In this document: piece by piece, positions 49,885 through 60,008 of the stretch
Layout of the letters: each line of letters starts with the position of its first letter
Position numbering within the stretch: the first letter of the stretch is position 1
NCBI RefSeq assembly: GCF_900110535.1
Contig: NZ_FOJA01000001.1
Coordinates: 1-64,000, forward strand
Direction of reading: 5' to 3'
From: Halobacterium jilantaiense
GTDB taxonomy: Archaea; Halobacteriota; Halobacteria; Halobacteriales; Halobacteriaceae
Length of the DNA stretch: 64,000 bases
Program-made: the position numbers and the translations under genes
The notes under the pieces: generated by a model
Database searches by the model: none
What the model saw: only the letters and a program-made list of their open reading frames with translations
Told to the model about the DNA's origin: nothing

Positions 49885-51372
49885 TCAGTGGCTGTCGATG
49901 GGTGTCTCGCCGTCGTCGCCGTCGGTGTCGTCACCGACTGCGAACGTGTCGTCGTAGGGCGCGGTTCTGGCGTCCCGGAACTCGAAGCGCGCGCCGCCGT
50001 CCGCGCTCTCGCTCACGGTCGGCGTCCAGCCGTGGGCGGCGGCGACGTCGGCGACGATGTTCAGGCCGAGGCCGCTGCCGAACTCCTCGGTCGTCCACCC
50101 GAGTTCGAACACCGACTCGCGGTCCTCGGGCGGAATGCCCGGACCGTCGTCCTCGACGAAGAAGTGGTCGTCCTCGACACCGACACGGACGGTCACGGAC
50201 CCGCCGCCGTCCTGCCGAGCCTGCGAGCCAGGACTCGTAGCGCCGTGCTCGACGGCGTTCCGGAAGAGGTTCTCGAAGACGTGCGCCAGGCGGTCTTCGT
50301 CGGCGTACACCACGCCGGGCGACACGACGTTCAGGGTGGCGCCCTCAGTTGTGACGTTCTCCCAGCACTCGGTCGCGAGCGCCGCGAGCTCCACGGCGTC
50401 GACGCTCTCCACGTCAGCGCCGCTTCGCACCATCGTCAGCGCCTCTTCGATAATCTCCCGCATCCGGTCGTGGGCCGTTTCCACGTCGTCGAGGCGGTCG
50501 AGGTCGCCGGTCTCGGCGGCGAGTTCGAGGTTCCCCTCGGCGACGTTCAGCGGATTCCGGAGGTCGTGGGAGAGCACGCGAGCGACCCGCTCAAGGCGGT
50601 CTATCTGCCGGGTCAGGTCCCGTTCGTACTGGCGGCGCTCGGAGACGTCCCGCAGCATCGTCAGCACGACGTCCTCGCCGGCGGCGGTGACGCGCTGTGC
50701 GCTCACTTCCACGGGCACGCGCTCGCCGTCGCTGGTCACCACACAGATGTCGTCGCCGTCCTCGAACCGGGAGCACCGCACGCACTCGCCGGGGTCGAGC
50801 GAGAACAGGTCGACGTACCGGGCGTCCGGCCCCTCCGGGAAGACGACGGAGTAGTGGCGGTCGACGAGGTCGTCCTCGGGCTCGCCGACGAGCGCGGCGG
50901 CCGCGTCGTTGGCCTCCAGCACCGCGCCGTCGTCGACACCCACGACGAACGCGGCGTCTGGCGCTGTCTCGAGCAGTGTCCGGTACTTCCGGCGGAGCAG
51001 CCGCTGTTCGCTGATGTCCCGGACCGCGGCGAGCGCCGCCCAGCCGTCGTCGGCTTCGAGGGGACTCAGGCTCACGTCGACGGGGAACGTCGACCCGTCT
51101 TTCCGTCGACCGCGGAGTTCGAGGCCCGCGCCCATCGGACGCCTCTCGGGGTCGTCGAAGTACGACGCGACGAGTTCGGAGTGGTCCGCGGCGTCCTCGG
51201 GAACGAGGACGCTGACCTGTTCCCCCACGATTTCGTCGGGCTCGTACCCGAACATGTCCTCGACGCGGTCGTTCGCTCGACGGATTCGACCGTCCTCGTT
51301 GACGACGAGAATCGTGTCCGGCCCCTCCTCGAAGAACGCTGTCGCCCCTTCTGTTTCGGGAATACCCGTCAT
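49885..51372 (-). CDS. cytoplasmic PAS-PAS sensor histidine kinase
   Basis: The 495-residue protein has two PAS domains (about 10-130 and 135-245; the first with DGRIRRANDRVEDMFGYEPDEIVG and a PAC-like GRRKDGSTFPVDVSL, read here in parts), a HisKA domain with SHDLRNPLNVAEGNLEL (about 285-300) and a HATPase domain (N-box FENLFRNAVEH; G-boxes DDGPGIPP and GSGLGLNIV). No membrane helix is present, so the signal is cytoplasmic. The ATG at 51372 begins close to the first PAS domain. No receiver gene is adjacent. Confidence 0.88.
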   Translation of the reverse strand: MTGIPETEGATAFFEEGPDTILVVNEDGRIRRANDRVEDMFGYEPDEIVGEQVSVLVPEDAADHSELVASYFDDPERRPMGAGLELRGRRKDGSTFPVDVSLSPLEADDGWAALAAVRDISEQRLLRRKYRTLLETAPDAAFVVGVDDGAVLEANDAAAALVGEPEDDLVDRHYSVVFPEGPDARYVDLFSLDPGECVRCSRFEDGDDICVVTSDGERVPVEVSAQRVTAAGEDVVLTMLRDVSERRQYERDLTRQIDRLERVARVLSHDLRNPLNVAEGNLELAAETGDLDRLDDVETAHDRMREIIEEALTMVRSGADVESVDAVELAALATECWENVTTEGATLNVVSPGVVYADEDRLAHVFENLFRNAVEHGATSPGSQARQDGGGSVTVRVGVEDDHFFVEDDGPGIPPEDRESVFELGWTTEEFGSGLGLNIVADVAAAHGWTPTVSESADGGARFEFRDARTAPYDDTFAVGDDTDGDDGETPIDSH

Positions 51373-51456
51373 CTGGTCGTAATTACGGCCAATTGTCCCT
51401 CCCGCTCCATCAATGATTCCCACCGCCCCTGCGTGGTGGGGCCTCCGCGGCAGCCG

Positions 51457-52686
51457 TCACGCGAGCGCAGACGCCCACGCGACCCCGAACGGCACGACGG
51501 CCTCCCGCGGGTCGAGGCCGCCGTGCATCCCGGCGAGCCCCCAGTCCGCGTCGTCGCTCGACGGCAGCAGCATCCCGTCTCGCGGAATCACCAGCAGGTC
51601 ACCGGCGTTGCGCTCGAACGCGGCTCCCGGTTCGCCCCTGCCCCACAGCCCCGCGTCCAGCGCCTCGTCGCGACCGAGGACGACCGCGTCGAGGTCGGTC
51701 AGCGACTCGCGGGCGGCGGCTTCGTCGGTGACGCGGAGGTGGAGGTTCCGGGGGCCGCCGAGCGCCAGCGGCGTCCCCGACCGGTCGGTCTCGACGTGCT
51801 CTGAGACGCCGGTCTCGGCCAAACTGGCTGTCGAGTCGCGCACGTCGACCTGTCCGTGGTCGGCGACGAGACACACCAGCGTCTCCGCTGCGACCGCGTC
51901 GTCCAGACTCCCGAGCGCGCGTTCCAGCGCGTCTCCGACGGCGGCTGCTTGCGCGTCGGCGTGGTCGCTGCCCGGGCCGTACTCGTGGGCGGCCGAGTCC
52001 ACGAGCGGGTAGTAGGCGTACGTGTACGACGGCGCGTCGGCCGCCCGGAGGGTGTCACGGAGCGCGAGCGCGAACTCGGTCGTCCGCTCGTAGTGGTGGG
52101 CCGACGCCACGGACTGTCCGGCGTCGTCGTACCCCGACCCGTAGTCGGGGCCGACGACGTGCGGGTTGACGCCCGCGTCGGCCAGCCGTCCGTAGACGGG
52201 CTCCGCGTCGAACAGGTCCTCGGGCGAGACCGAAATCTCGCCGCCGTCGCTCGCGGCGTACGGCAGCGTCTCGTAGACGGCGTCGGATTCGGGGTCGTAG
52301 CCGTGCCAGCCGAGGAGTCCGTGCTCGACGGGGTCGGTGGCGGTCGCCATCGTCGTCACGCAGGCAGCTGTCTCCGAGGGGTACGTCGAGGTCAGCGGCG
52401 TCACGCGGCCGGACTCCTGGAACGCCCGCAGGAACGGCACGTCGCCGGCGACGCGCTCGAACTGGCGGTAGCCGAGCGCGTCGACGAACAGCACGACGAC
52501 GTGGGCGGGGTCGGTGTGGCTCGCAGCGAACGCGTCCTCGGGGAGCCCGTCCCCCAAATCGACGCCGAGCCGGTCGGCTGCGGCGGCGGGGACGCCGCTG
52601 AAGCAGTAACCGCCGTAGTCGGGCCGCACCATCCCGTCGGCGAACTCGTCGGCGGCCAGTGCGGTCGCGCGGTCGTCTTCGAACAC
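51457..52686 (-). CDS. alkaline phosphatase superfamily phosphodiesterase
   Basis: The 409-residue protein resembles nucleotide pyrophosphatase/phosphodiesterases. It has a metal-binding DALGYRQF segment (Asp about 71), the nucleophile threonine in STYPSETAACVTT (about 105), LVADHGQVDV (Asp-His about 287) and a late GLAGMHGGLDP histidine (about 389). The GTG at 52686 lies 31 bases from a TATA-like GTTTTTG (52714-52720) and fits a leaderless start better than the TTG at 52713. The substrate is unknown. Confidence 0.82.
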   Translation of the reverse strand: MFEDDRATALAADEFADGMVRPDYGGYCFSGVPAAAADRLGVDLGDGLPEDAFAASHTDPAHVVVLFVDALGYRQFERVAGDVPFLRAFQESGRVTPLTSTYPSETAACVTTMATATDPVEHGLLGWHGYDPESDAVYETLPYAASDGGEISVSPEDLFDAEPVYGRLADAGVNPHVVGPDYGSGYDDAGQSVASAHHYERTTEFALALRDTLRAADAPSYTYAYYPLVDSAAHEYGPGSDHADAQAAAVGDALERALGSLDDAVAAETLVCLVADHGQVDVRDSTASLAETGVSEHVETDRSGTPLALGGPRNLHLRVTDEAAARESLTDLDAVVLGRDEALDAGLWGRGEPGAAFERNAGDLLVIPRDGMLLPSSDDADWGLAGMHGGLDPREAVVPFGVAWASALA

Positions 52687-52731
52687 GTCCCGACTGACGG
52701 GGACCCGAGGCAAAAACGGTGGGGCGGTGTG

Positions 52732-54021
52732 TCAGCCGTCCGCGCTCGCGCCGAGCCCCGACAACACCTCGAAGAAGTCGGGGAAGGAGACGTCGACGTG
52801 CTCGCTGCCCGCGATGGTGGTCTCGCCGTCGGCGACGAGCCCGGCGACCGACAGCGCCATCACGAGCCGGTGGTCGCCGCGGCCGTCGACGCTCGCGCCC
52901 GAGAGTTCGCTGTCGCCGCCGTGGACGACCAGCTCGTCGCGTTCCTCCTCGACGCTCGCGCCCAGCTTCGACAGGGACTCGGCCATCGCTGCCACGCGGT
53001 CTGTCTCCTTGTACCGGACGTGCTCGGCGTCCGTGATGTGTGTCGTGCCGTCCGCGGCAGCACCGAGGACCGCAATTGTCGGCAGGAGGTCCGGGGTGTC
53101 CGCGACGCCGACTTCGACGCCGGACAGCTCGGACTGCCGCACCGTAATCACGCCCGACTCGGTGTCCCAGTCGATGTCGGCACCCATACGTTCGAGTACG
53201 TCGACGATGGCGGCGTCGCCCTGCGCGCTCGGGTGCATCCCCTCGACCACGACTGCCTCGCCGTCCTCGGCGGCGAGCGCGCCCGCAGACAGGAGGTACG
53301 ATGCCGACGAGAAGTCACCGGGGACGGCGTACTCGCCGCCTTCGGGGTCGTAGGTCTGCCCGCCCGGAACCCGGTAGCCGGCGGTCGTCTCGCTCGCGTC
53401 GACGCCGAACGCGTCCAGTACGTCCAGCGTGATGTCGACGTACGGCGCGGACTTCAGTTCGGTCGTCAGGTCGATTTCGATTCCATCCTCGGTCACGGCA
53501 CCCGCCAGCAGCAGGGCGGTGACGAACTGCGAGGACACGTCGCCCGGCATCGATACCGTCCCGCCGTCGATGGGGCCGTCGACGACGAGCGGTGCCTGAC
53601 CGTTCTCGCGCGTCGAGCGCGCCGTCCCGCCGAGTCCCGAGAGCGCGTCGAGCAGCGGGCCGTGGGGCCGCGAGCGCAGTGAGGAATCCCCGGTCAGGAC
53701 CGTCGTGCCGTCGGCGAGCGCGGCCGAGGCGGTCACCAGTCGCATCGTCGTCCCCGAGTTCGCGCAGTCGATGACGTCGTCGGGAACCCCGGGCCGGCCG
53801 CCGAACCCGGACACGTCCCAGTCGCCGTCCCGTCGCTCCGTCTCGCCGCCGAACAGGTCGACGGCACGGGCGGTGGCGCGCGTGTCCGCGCTCACGAGCG
53901 GGTGTCGGACGACCGCGCCGTCGGCGTACCCGGCGGCCAGCAGCGCGCGATGCGTGTAGCTCTTCGACGGCGGCGCGCGCGCCCGGCCGCTCACCCGGGA
54001 CGCCGTGATAGTCGCCTGCAT
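52732..54021 (-). CDS. aroA: 3-phosphoshikimate 1-carboxyvinyltransferase (EPSP synthase)
   Basis: The enzyme joins shikimate 3-phosphate and PEP in the shikimate pathway. The 429-residue protein has the phosphate-binding [15 protein letters not shown] (about 16-30), the signature ANSGTTMRL (about 86-94), the [10 protein letters not shown] loop (about 108-117), and [15 protein letters not shown] with [11 protein letters not shown] near the C-terminus. Length is normal. The convergent serine-rich frame on the other strand is a shadow. Confidence 0.96.
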   Translation of the reverse strand: MQATITASRVSGRARAPPSKSYTHRALLAAGYADGAVVRHPLVSADTRATARAVDLFGGETERRDGDWDVSGFGGRPGVPDDVIDCANSGTTMRLVTASAALADGTTVLTGDSSLRSRPHGPLLDALSGLGGTARSTRENGQAPLVVDGPIDGGTVSMPGDVSSQFVTALLLAGAVTEDGIEIDLTTELKSAPYVDITLDVLDAFGVDASETTAGYRVPGGQTYDPEGGEYAVPGDFSSASYLLSAGALAAEDGEAVVVEGMHPSAQGDAAIVDVLERMGADIDWDTESGVITVRQSELSGVEVGVADTPDLLPTIAVLGAAADGTTHITDAEHVRYKETDRVAAMAESLSKLGASVEEERDELVVHGGDSELSGASVDGRGDHRLVMALSVAGLVADGETTIAGSEHVDVSFPDFFEVLSGLGASADG

Positions 54022-54160
54022 ACCCGCGGGGAGGGCGGCCCCCGGCATGAGGATTCCGGAGGCGACACCGCACCCGGCGGCTCGGGTGTCTCGGACCGCT
54101 CACCGCGAGTGCCCCACCGGCCACTCTCGAAACGCGATTGCGGGGCGCTTCGCGAAGCCC

Positions 54161-54790
54161 TCAGTCGGATTCGTCTATCTCTGTACTACCTAGCTCGTCG
54201 ACCTCGTAGACGTACCGCTGACGGTCCAGTTCGTGCCCCGGTTCGTAGTCAATCGTCACCGAGAGGCGAGTGACGACGCCGTCGTTGTTCAGAGCGAGCG
54301 TCCCGGAGACCGACTCAGCCGCTTCGATGGGTGCGTCTGGGTACAGGCTGTCTGCTTCGTAGCGTACCGCGTCGTCCGCCGTCTCCACTTGCTCGAACTG
54401 GAATCCGGCGACGAACTGCGGTATCGGGAGCTGTACGGCTTCGCTCCACGGGCCGTCCTCGCGAAACTCCTCGCCGGAGACGACCCGTTCCTGCCTGTCT
54501 CCGGACTCGAAGTACCGGTCGACGATTTCGGCCGTCCGGTCCGAGCGAACGACGGCGACGCGCTCGTACCGATGTATCGAACCGTTGCGGTAGTACGTGG
54601 CGTTGGCCGTGTAGGACGACGCGACTGCCAGCGCCTCGCGGTGCTGGTCGAAGAGGCCGTCCACCTGAGATGTGTTCGAGAGGTCGACGCCGTCGAACTG
54701 GTCAGTTCGCTCTGTCTCCGGCCCGACGAACTCCGCGCAGCCGGCGGTGAGGAGGAGGGTCGCCATTGCGAGTGCGGGGACGCTTCGCAT
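54161..54790 (-). CDS. haloarchaeal lipoprotein of unknown function
   Basis: The 209-residue protein has a Sec-type signal and lipobox (LLLTAGC, cysteine near 18) and then a beta-rich domain resembling outer-membrane lipoprotein carrier folds (ATYYRNGSIHRYERVAVVRSD, FQFEQVETADDAVRYEAD). I recall DUF7537 for similar haloarchaeal proteins. The extracellular, lipid-anchored location is certain enough. The role is unknown. The ATG at 54790 starts exactly at the signal. Confidence 0.75.
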   Translation of the reverse strand: MRSVPALAMATLLLTAGCAEFVGPETERTDQFDGVDLSNTSQVDGLFDQHREALAVASSYTANATYYRNGSIHRYERVAVVRSDRTAEIVDRYFESGDRQERVVSGEEFREDGPWSEAVQLPIPQFVAGFQFEQVETADDAVRYEADSLYPDAPIEAAESVSGTLALNNDGVVTRLSVTIDYEPGHELDRQRYVYEVDELGSTEIDESD

Positions 54791-54915
54791 ACGACTCACT
54801 ATACAGCTGTCTGACAAATCCGTTTCGGGGGTCGACGCTCCGAGTTCCGGGGGTACGACAGCAACCCGGTTCCGGAGGCGGTAGCGTTTAGGCGTCGCCC
54901 CGAGGACTGCGAGGC

Positions 54916-56088
54916 ATGGACCCCGACTTCTCGCGGCTCGACGAGTACCTCGACGAGAACGGCCTCGACGGGTACGCGTTCCACGACGACGACTCGAACT
55001 CCAACCTCTACTACGTCGCGGGCTTCGGCGCGCCCGACCCGTTCTTCGCCGTCTACACGCCCGAGCAGACCGGCGTCCTCGTCTCCTCGCTGGAGTACGG
55101 TCGCGCGAGCAAGGAGGCCCGCGCTGACGTGGTCGCCCGCCACTCCGACTACGACTTCCAGGCGAAGCGGGAGGAGTACGGCCCGCAGGCGGCGAAGTAC
55201 CGGATGGTCGCCGAATTCCTCGACGACCTCGGCTGCGAGTCGGTCGCCGTCGGCGACGAGTTCCCGGTCGGCACCGCAGACGGCCTCCGCGAGCAGGGTA
55301 TCACTGTGGACCCGGACCCGGACAACGTCGTTCAGGACATCCGCGCGACGAAGACCGAGGCGGAAATCGAGCACGTCCGCGAGGCACAGCGCGCGAACGA
55401 AGCGGCGATGGCGCGCGCCGAGGAACTCATCCGGGGTGCCGACCGCGAGGACGGCGTCCTCGTCCGCGAGGACGGCGAGCCACTCACCAGTGAGTACGTC
55501 CAGCAGGAGATCGAAATCGAGTTGCTGCGCCACGGCTGCGCGCTCGACGACACCATCGTCGCGGGCGGCCCGCAGGCCGCCGACGCCCACGAGCGCGGCA
55601 GCGGCCCGCTGCCGGCCGACGACCCCGTCATCGTCGACATCTTCCCCCGGAACAAGGACTCGAAGTACCACAGCGACATGACGCGGACGTTCGTCAACGG
55701 CGACCCGAGCGACGCCCACCGGGAGCGCTACGAGGTCACACGGGAGGCCTTCGAGGCCGCGCTGGACGCCGTCGAACCCGGTACCACCGGCGAGGAAGTC
55801 AATCAGGCGGTCGTCGACGTCTTCGAGGCCCACGGCTACCCGACCATCTTCACTGACCCGAGCGCCGAGTCCGGGTTCATCCACTCGACGGGCCACGGCG
55901 TCGGCCTCGACGTCCACGAGATGCCCTCCGTCTCCCACGGCGGCGAGGAACTCCAGCCCGGCCACGTCATCACCATCGAGCCCGGTCTCTACGAGCCCGG
56001 TGAGGGTGGCGTCCGCATCGAGGACATCGTCGTCGTCACCGAGGACGGCTACGAGAACCTCACGGACTACGAGATTTCGCTGACCTGA
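54916..56088 (+). CDS. M24-family Xaa-Pro peptidase
   Basis: The 390-residue protein has an N-terminal creatinase-like domain and the pita-bread M24 catalytic domain. Metal ligands are visible: VDIFPRNKDSKYHSDMTRTF (two acidic ligands near 238-255), the conserved HSTGHGVGLDVHE (about 322-334), and the glutamates in ITIEPGLYEPGEGGVRIED (about 356-374). It should cleave X-Pro dipeptides or the N-terminal residue before proline, recycling peptides in the cytoplasm. The first metal ligand is embedded in an atypical NKDSKYHSD sequence. Confidence 0.9.
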   Translation: MDPDFSRLDEYLDENGLDGYAFHDDDSNSNLYYVAGFGAPDPFFAVYTPEQTGVLVSSLEYGRASKEARADVVARHSDYDFQAKREEYGPQAAKYRMVAEFLDDLGCESVAVGDEFPVGTADGLREQGITVDPDPDNVVQDIRATKTEAEIEHVREAQRANEAAMARAEELIRGADREDGVLVREDGEPLTSEYVQQEIEIELLRHGCALDDTIVAGGPQAADAHERGSGPLPADDPVIVDIFPRNKDSKYHSDMTRTFVNGDPSDAHRERYEVTREAFEAALDAVEPGTTGEEVNQAVVDVFEAHGYPTIFTDPSAESGFIHSTGHGVGLDVHEMPSVSHGGEELQPGHVITIEPGLYEPGEGGVRIEDIVVVTEDGYENLTDYEISLT

Positions 56089-56101
56089 GCGGCCCGGCCC
56101 G

Positions 56102-57085
56102 CTACTCGTTCGTCCAGTCGGCCGGCCGCCCGGCCGCCAGCGCCTCCGCGCGCGCAACGAGGTCGGTCATCCGGTCGACGGACGCCAGCGCGTCCGCGAG
56201 CGCGTCGCTCTCGCAGCCACAGTGCTCCTCGACGGCGACCAGGTCCGACCGGACCCTGTCCAGCGACGCCGAGAGGTCGGCGGACACGACGTTCGCCAGT
56301 TCGAGCAACGGGTCGTCGCCGCGAGCCGGCGACTCGCCCTCGGTGATGGTCCGGAAGTGGACGGAGAGACCGTCGTCGGCCGGGAACACCCGCACCTCGA
56401 AGGTCTCGTCCAGTGGCGGGAAGCGCTCGCGGAACGCCACCGGCTCCTGCGTCGTCATCGCGCGGTGGTACTCCCGGTGGAACGCGTAGTCGGTCGCCTC
56501 CGGGAACGCCGCCCAGAGGCGTTCTCCGAGCACGTCCTCGCGGTCGACCCCCAGGATGTCCTCGGCGGCGGCGTTGAGGTACGTGACCGTCCAGTCGTCG
56601 TCGAGCGCCAGGAAGCCGTCCGTGACGCGCTCGTAGACGGTGCGCGCGAGGTCGTTCACCATCGCCACCTCCTGCTCCGCGCGGTACGAGTCGGCCGCGC
56701 GCTCGGCGGCTTCTGCCACCGCTGCGAGCGCGCTCTCGTCGGCTGCGTCGCTCTCGCGGACGTACTCGGTGACGTCGAAGTCGATGGCGTCGGCGGCGAT
56801 GGACGCGGCGCGCTCGCGCTCGAACACCACCACGGGGACGGCGGGGTCGGCGCGGCGAACGGCAGCGAGCGCCCCCAGCGCGTCCGTCCCGGGCGGGTCG
56901 TCGGTCTGTTCGACGACGACGCAGTCCGCGCCCGCGGCGACGGCCTCGACTGCCGCGTCCGCGTCGGCCGCGGCCGCGACCGGCTCGGTCCCGTGGCGGG
57001 CGAGCGCGCGCTCGCCGGCGGCGCGGCTCCGGGCCGTGCTTGCGACGTACGCGACGGCCGGCTGCTCGCTGGTCAGCGTCGACAC
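56102..57085 (-). CDS. receiver-like plus PAS signalling protein without a kinase domain
   Basis: The 327-residue protein has an N-terminal receiver-like fold (about 10-120) in which VVVEQTDDPPGTDALGALAAVR stands where the phospho-aspartate loop would be and the aspartate is not clearly kept. A PAS domain (about 150-250; ERVTDGFLALDDDWTVTYLNAAAEDILG in outline) follows, and then a helical end. There is no HisKA or HATPase domain. Length suggests a protein that modulates other kinases. It lies 24 bases after the HalX response regulator in one operon. Confidence 0.8.
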   Translation of the reverse strand: MSTLTSEQPAVAYVASTARSRAAGERALARHGTEPVAAAADADAAVEAVAAGADCVVVEQTDDPPGTDALGALAAVRRADPAVPVVVFERERAASIAADAIDFDVTEYVRESDAADESALAAVAEAAERAADSYRAEQEVAMVNDLARTVYERVTDGFLALDDDWTVTYLNAAAEDILGVDREDVLGERLWAAFPEATDYAFHREYHRAMTTQEPVAFRERFPPLDETFEVRVFPADDGLSVHFRTITEGESPARGDDPLLELANVVSADLSASLDRVRSDLVAVEEHCGCESDALADALASVDRMTDLVARAEALAAGRPADWTNE

Positions 57086-57109
57086 GCCTCTGACAGCGCG
57101 CTTCAGCCG

Positions 57110-57694
57110 CTAAGAAGTTGTGGCCGACTCGCGGTCGTCGAGGCCGCGGATGACCGCCAGGAAGTCCTCGTCGTCGAGTTCGCTCATCAGGGAGTCCAGG
57201 TCCTCGCGTTTCTCCTCGATGGCGTCCTGAAGTTCCTGGTAGCGCTCGTTGGCCGCCAGCTCTTTGGGCTGTTTCGTCGTCTCCAGGGTCGCGCGCTTCG
57301 ACGCCAGCGCGAAGTACTCCTGGACCTCCTCGCTGTACAGCGACCGCGCCAGCAGCCGGCTCACGAGCCCCTCCAGGTCGTCTCGGTCGACGGGCTTGAC
57401 GACGTACGCGTCGATGCCCAGTTCGAGCATGTCGAAGTCTGGGTCGACGGCGGTCACCATGGCCACCTGGCAGTCGTGGCCGCTGGCGTGAATCTCCTCC
57501 AGAACGTCGTCACCGGACCGCTCGGGCAGCCGGCGGTCCAGCAACACGACGTCGACGGCCTCGTCGAACTCGTCAAGCGCCTCGGCAGCGGTGTACGCCG
57601 TCCGGACGTCGTACGTCGTGGCCAGCCAGTCAGCGAACAGGTCCGCGAGCTCCCGTTCGTCTTCGACCACGAGAACCGTCGCCGTCCCTGTCAT
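57110..57694 (-). CDS. response regulator with HalX output domain
   Basis: The 194-residue protein has a complete receiver (DD pair in VVEDE, phospho-acceptor Asp in VVLLDRRLPE near 53, Thr/Lys near 82 and 102) and a C-terminal HalX domain (about 130-185), typical of haloarchaeal regulators. HalX is helical and its output is unknown. The PAS protein at 56102 is the next gene of its operon, but no partner kinase is adjacent. Confidence 0.88.
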   Translation of the reverse strand: MTGTATVLVVEDERELADLFADWLATTYDVRTAYTAAEALDEFDEAVDVVLLDRRLPERSGDDVLEEIHASGHDCQVAMVTAVDPDFDMLELGIDAYVVKPVDRDDLEGLVSRLLARSLYSEEVQEYFALASKRATLETTKQPKELAANERYQELQDAIEEKREDLDSLMSELDDEDFLAVIRGLDDRESATTS

Positions 57695-57821
57695 ATCCGT
57701 GACCCAAACGTGGCGGTGGTTTAGTTCTTTCCCGCTCGCCGCGCGATCACGCTGTCGTCCACCTGACCGTGGGACGCGGGGTGCGAACTCCTTTTGCCGG
57801 CAGGGACGTTACGCTCCGCCG

Positions 57822-58556
57822 ATGGACGTACTCGTAGTCGGCGCTGGGGCGGTCGGTCGGTGGGTCGCGGCCGCGTCCGACGCGCCGGTCGCGTTCGCCG
57901 ACGTCGACCATGACCGCGCCGAAGCGGCCGCCGAGGCGCTGGGGAGTCGCGCTCGCGCTGTCCCGCTGGACGGCTCGGCGACCGCCGACGTGGTCGCCGT
58001 GGCCGTCCCACTCGGGGCGGCGTCGGCGGCCGTCGAGCGCCACGCACCGCGGGCCGAGCGCGCGGTCGTGGACTTCACGGGCGAGATGACTGGGCCGCTG
58101 GCCGCGATGGCGGCGGCGGCTCCGACCGTCGAGCGAGCGAGCTTCCACCCGCTGTTCGCGCCCGAGCACGCGCCGGGTCGGGTGGCCGTCAGCGAGGCCG
58201 CCGCCGGGCCCGCCACCGAGCGGGTCCGGACGTGGCTGACCGACGCCGGCAACGAACTGGTCGAAGTCGACCCGGACACGCACGACGACGCGATGGCGAC
58301 GATTCAGGGGCGCGCGCACGCCGCGGTGCTGGCGTTCGCGCTCGCCGCCGACGACGTGCCCGACGAACTCGCCACGCCGGTTTACGAGGATTTGGACGCG
58401 CTCGCGGAACGCGTCACGAGCGGCAACGACAGAGTGTACGGCGACATCCAGGCTGCGTTCGGCGGCGCGGACGAAGTCGCTGCGGCCGCCGAGCGAGTCG
58501 CGGACGCGGTCGACGCCGGCGAGTTCGCGGAGGTGTACGACGATGCCGGTCGATAG
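57822..58556 (+). CDS. prephenate dehydrogenase-like protein (TyrA family)
   Basis: The 244-residue protein has a Rossmann NAD-binding start (VLVVGAGAVGRWVAA, residues 3-17), DVDHDRAEAA and an ADVVAVAVPLG loop. The prephenate-dehydrogenase-like features SFHPLFAP (about 107-114) and GRAHAAVLAF follow. It is shorter than most TyrA proteins, missing any ACT domain, as in other haloarchaea. It would make 4-hydroxyphenylpyruvate for tyrosine. A TATA-like CCTTTTGCC at 57790-57798 lies 28 bases upstream. The next gene overlaps by 14 bases. Confidence 0.83.
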   Translation: MDVLVVGAGAVGRWVAAASDAPVAFADVDHDRAEAAAEALGSRARAVPLDGSATADVVAVAVPLGAASAAVERHAPRAERAVVDFTGEMTGPLAAMAAAAPTVERASFHPLFAPEHAPGRVAVSEAAAGPATERVRTWLTDAGNELVEVDPDTHDDAMATIQGRAHAAVLAFALAADDVPDELATPVYEDLDALAERVTSGNDRVYGDIQAAFGGADEVAAAAERVADAVDAGEFAEVYDDAGR

Positions 58557-59937
58557 GGACGCCGTCCTCGACGCCGCGAAGTACCTGCGGGGCGTGCGGC
58601 CGCTGGACCCGGCCGAACTCCGGGAGTACGTCGAGGGGCAGCCCCGGGACGCCGTCGTCCGGCAGGTGCTCCGCGAGCACGCGACGGAACTGGCACTCGT
58701 GGAGCGCAGCGACGGCACGTTCGTGCCTGCGCCCGAGGAGCCGGTGCGGCCGTCGTTCCACGGCGTGAACGCGCTCCCGGAGCGCTACGACCGCGCGGTC
58801 GAGGACCTGCTCGTCGCCGAGTACGGCGCTGAGTGGTACCGGGCGGAGAGCGGCGACCGCTTGCGGGAGACCATCCGGCGGTTCAAGGACGACTACTACC
58901 GCCGGAACCCCGTCGAGTACGACCGCGAGGTCGCGCTCGGGTACGCGGTCTACCACCTCGCTGGCTACTACGCGGCCGCCCAGTACGTGCTCGCTGAACT
59001 CGCGAGAGACGGCCTGCTGTCTGGGACGCTGCGCGTGCTGGACCTCGGCGCGGGCGTCGGTGGGCCCGCGCTCGGGCTCTTCGACTTCCTGCCCGAGGAC
59101 GCGCTCGTGGAGTACCACGCCGTGGAGCCGAGCGCCGCCGCGGACGTCCTCGACGAACTGCTGGCGGAGACGCCGCGGAACGTCCACGCGACGATTCACC
59201 GGGAGACGGCGGAGGCCTTCGAGCCCGAGGGCGAGTACGACCTCGTGTTCGCGTGCTCGGTGCTCTCGGAGCTGGACGACGCCGAGTCGGTCGTGCGCAA
59301 GTATCTCGACCACCTCGCGGACGACGGGACGTTCCTGGGGCTCGCGCCCGCGGACAAGCACACGAGCACGCACCTCCGCGGGGTCGAACGCGCCGTCGAG
59401 GACGACCCCGCGACGGTGTACGGGCCGACGCCGCGCCTGTGGCCGGGCCGCCGTCCGAGCGACCGCGGCTGGACGTTCGACGAGCAGCCCGCGGTCGAGA
59501 CGCCGACGGTGCAGGCGCGGCTGGCCGACGCCAGCCAGGACCCGGGCGAGTTCCGGCACACCGACGTCCGGTACTCGTACTCGCTGCTGCGGCTGGACGG
59601 CCGCCGCCAGCACGAGGTCGAACTCTCGGGTGACCGCCTGCTGGCGCTCGGGGACGTCGACGACCGCGTGACCGACCGGGCCGACGTCGTCGCCGCGAAG
59701 GTCTCCCGGAACCTCTCCGAGGGCGAGGACGCCAACCCCGTGTTCAAGCTGAGCGACGGCAGCGAGGACACGGACTGTTACGCTGTCCTCGTGCGCCCCA
59801 CGTCGCTGAACCGGGACGTGGCGGCCGCCGAGTATGGCGACCTGCTCTCCGTCGAGGACGCCCTCGTGCTGTGGAACGACGACGAGGAGGCGTACAACTT
59901 CGTGTTCGACGAGGAGACCGTCGTCGACCGGGCCTGA
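58543..59937 (+). CDS. Rsm22-like SAM-dependent methyltransferase
   Basis: The 464-residue protein has a helical N-terminal part, a class I methyltransferase domain (VLDLGAGVGGPALGLFDF, about 165-182; SCSVL-like ACSVLSELDDAESVVRKYL near 242) and a long C-terminal part with a cysteine at about 410. It matches the Rsm22 family, related to ribosomal small-subunit assembly factors of mitochondria. The overlap with the TyrA-like gene suggests coupling, though the pathways are unrelated. Confidence 0.75.
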   Translation: MPVDRDAVLDAAKYLRGVRPLDPAELREYVEGQPRDAVVRQVLREHATELALVERSDGTFVPAPEEPVRPSFHGVNALPERYDRAVEDLLVAEYGAEWYRAESGDRLRETIRRFKDDYYRRNPVEYDREVALGYAVYHLAGYYAAAQYVLAELARDGLLSGTLRVLDLGAGVGGPALGLFDFLPEDALVEYHAVEPSAAADVLDELLAETPRNVHATIHRETAEAFEPEGEYDLVFACSVLSELDDAESVVRKYLDHLADDGTFLGLAPADKHTSTHLRGVERAVEDDPATVYGPTPRLWPGRRPSDRGWTFDEQPAVETPTVQARLADASQDPGEFRHTDVRYSYSLLRLDGRRQHEVELSGDRLLALGDVDDRVTDRADVVAAKVSRNLSEGEDANPVFKLSDGSEDTDCYAVLVRPTSLNRDVAAAEYGDLLSVEDALVLWNDDEEAYNFVFDEETVVDRA

Positions 59938-60008
59938 GGCCGCGACTGACCCGGTGACGGTCGGCCGAGGGGGATAGTGTTTTTGCGGTCGGCCGGCGAC
60001 TACGAGCC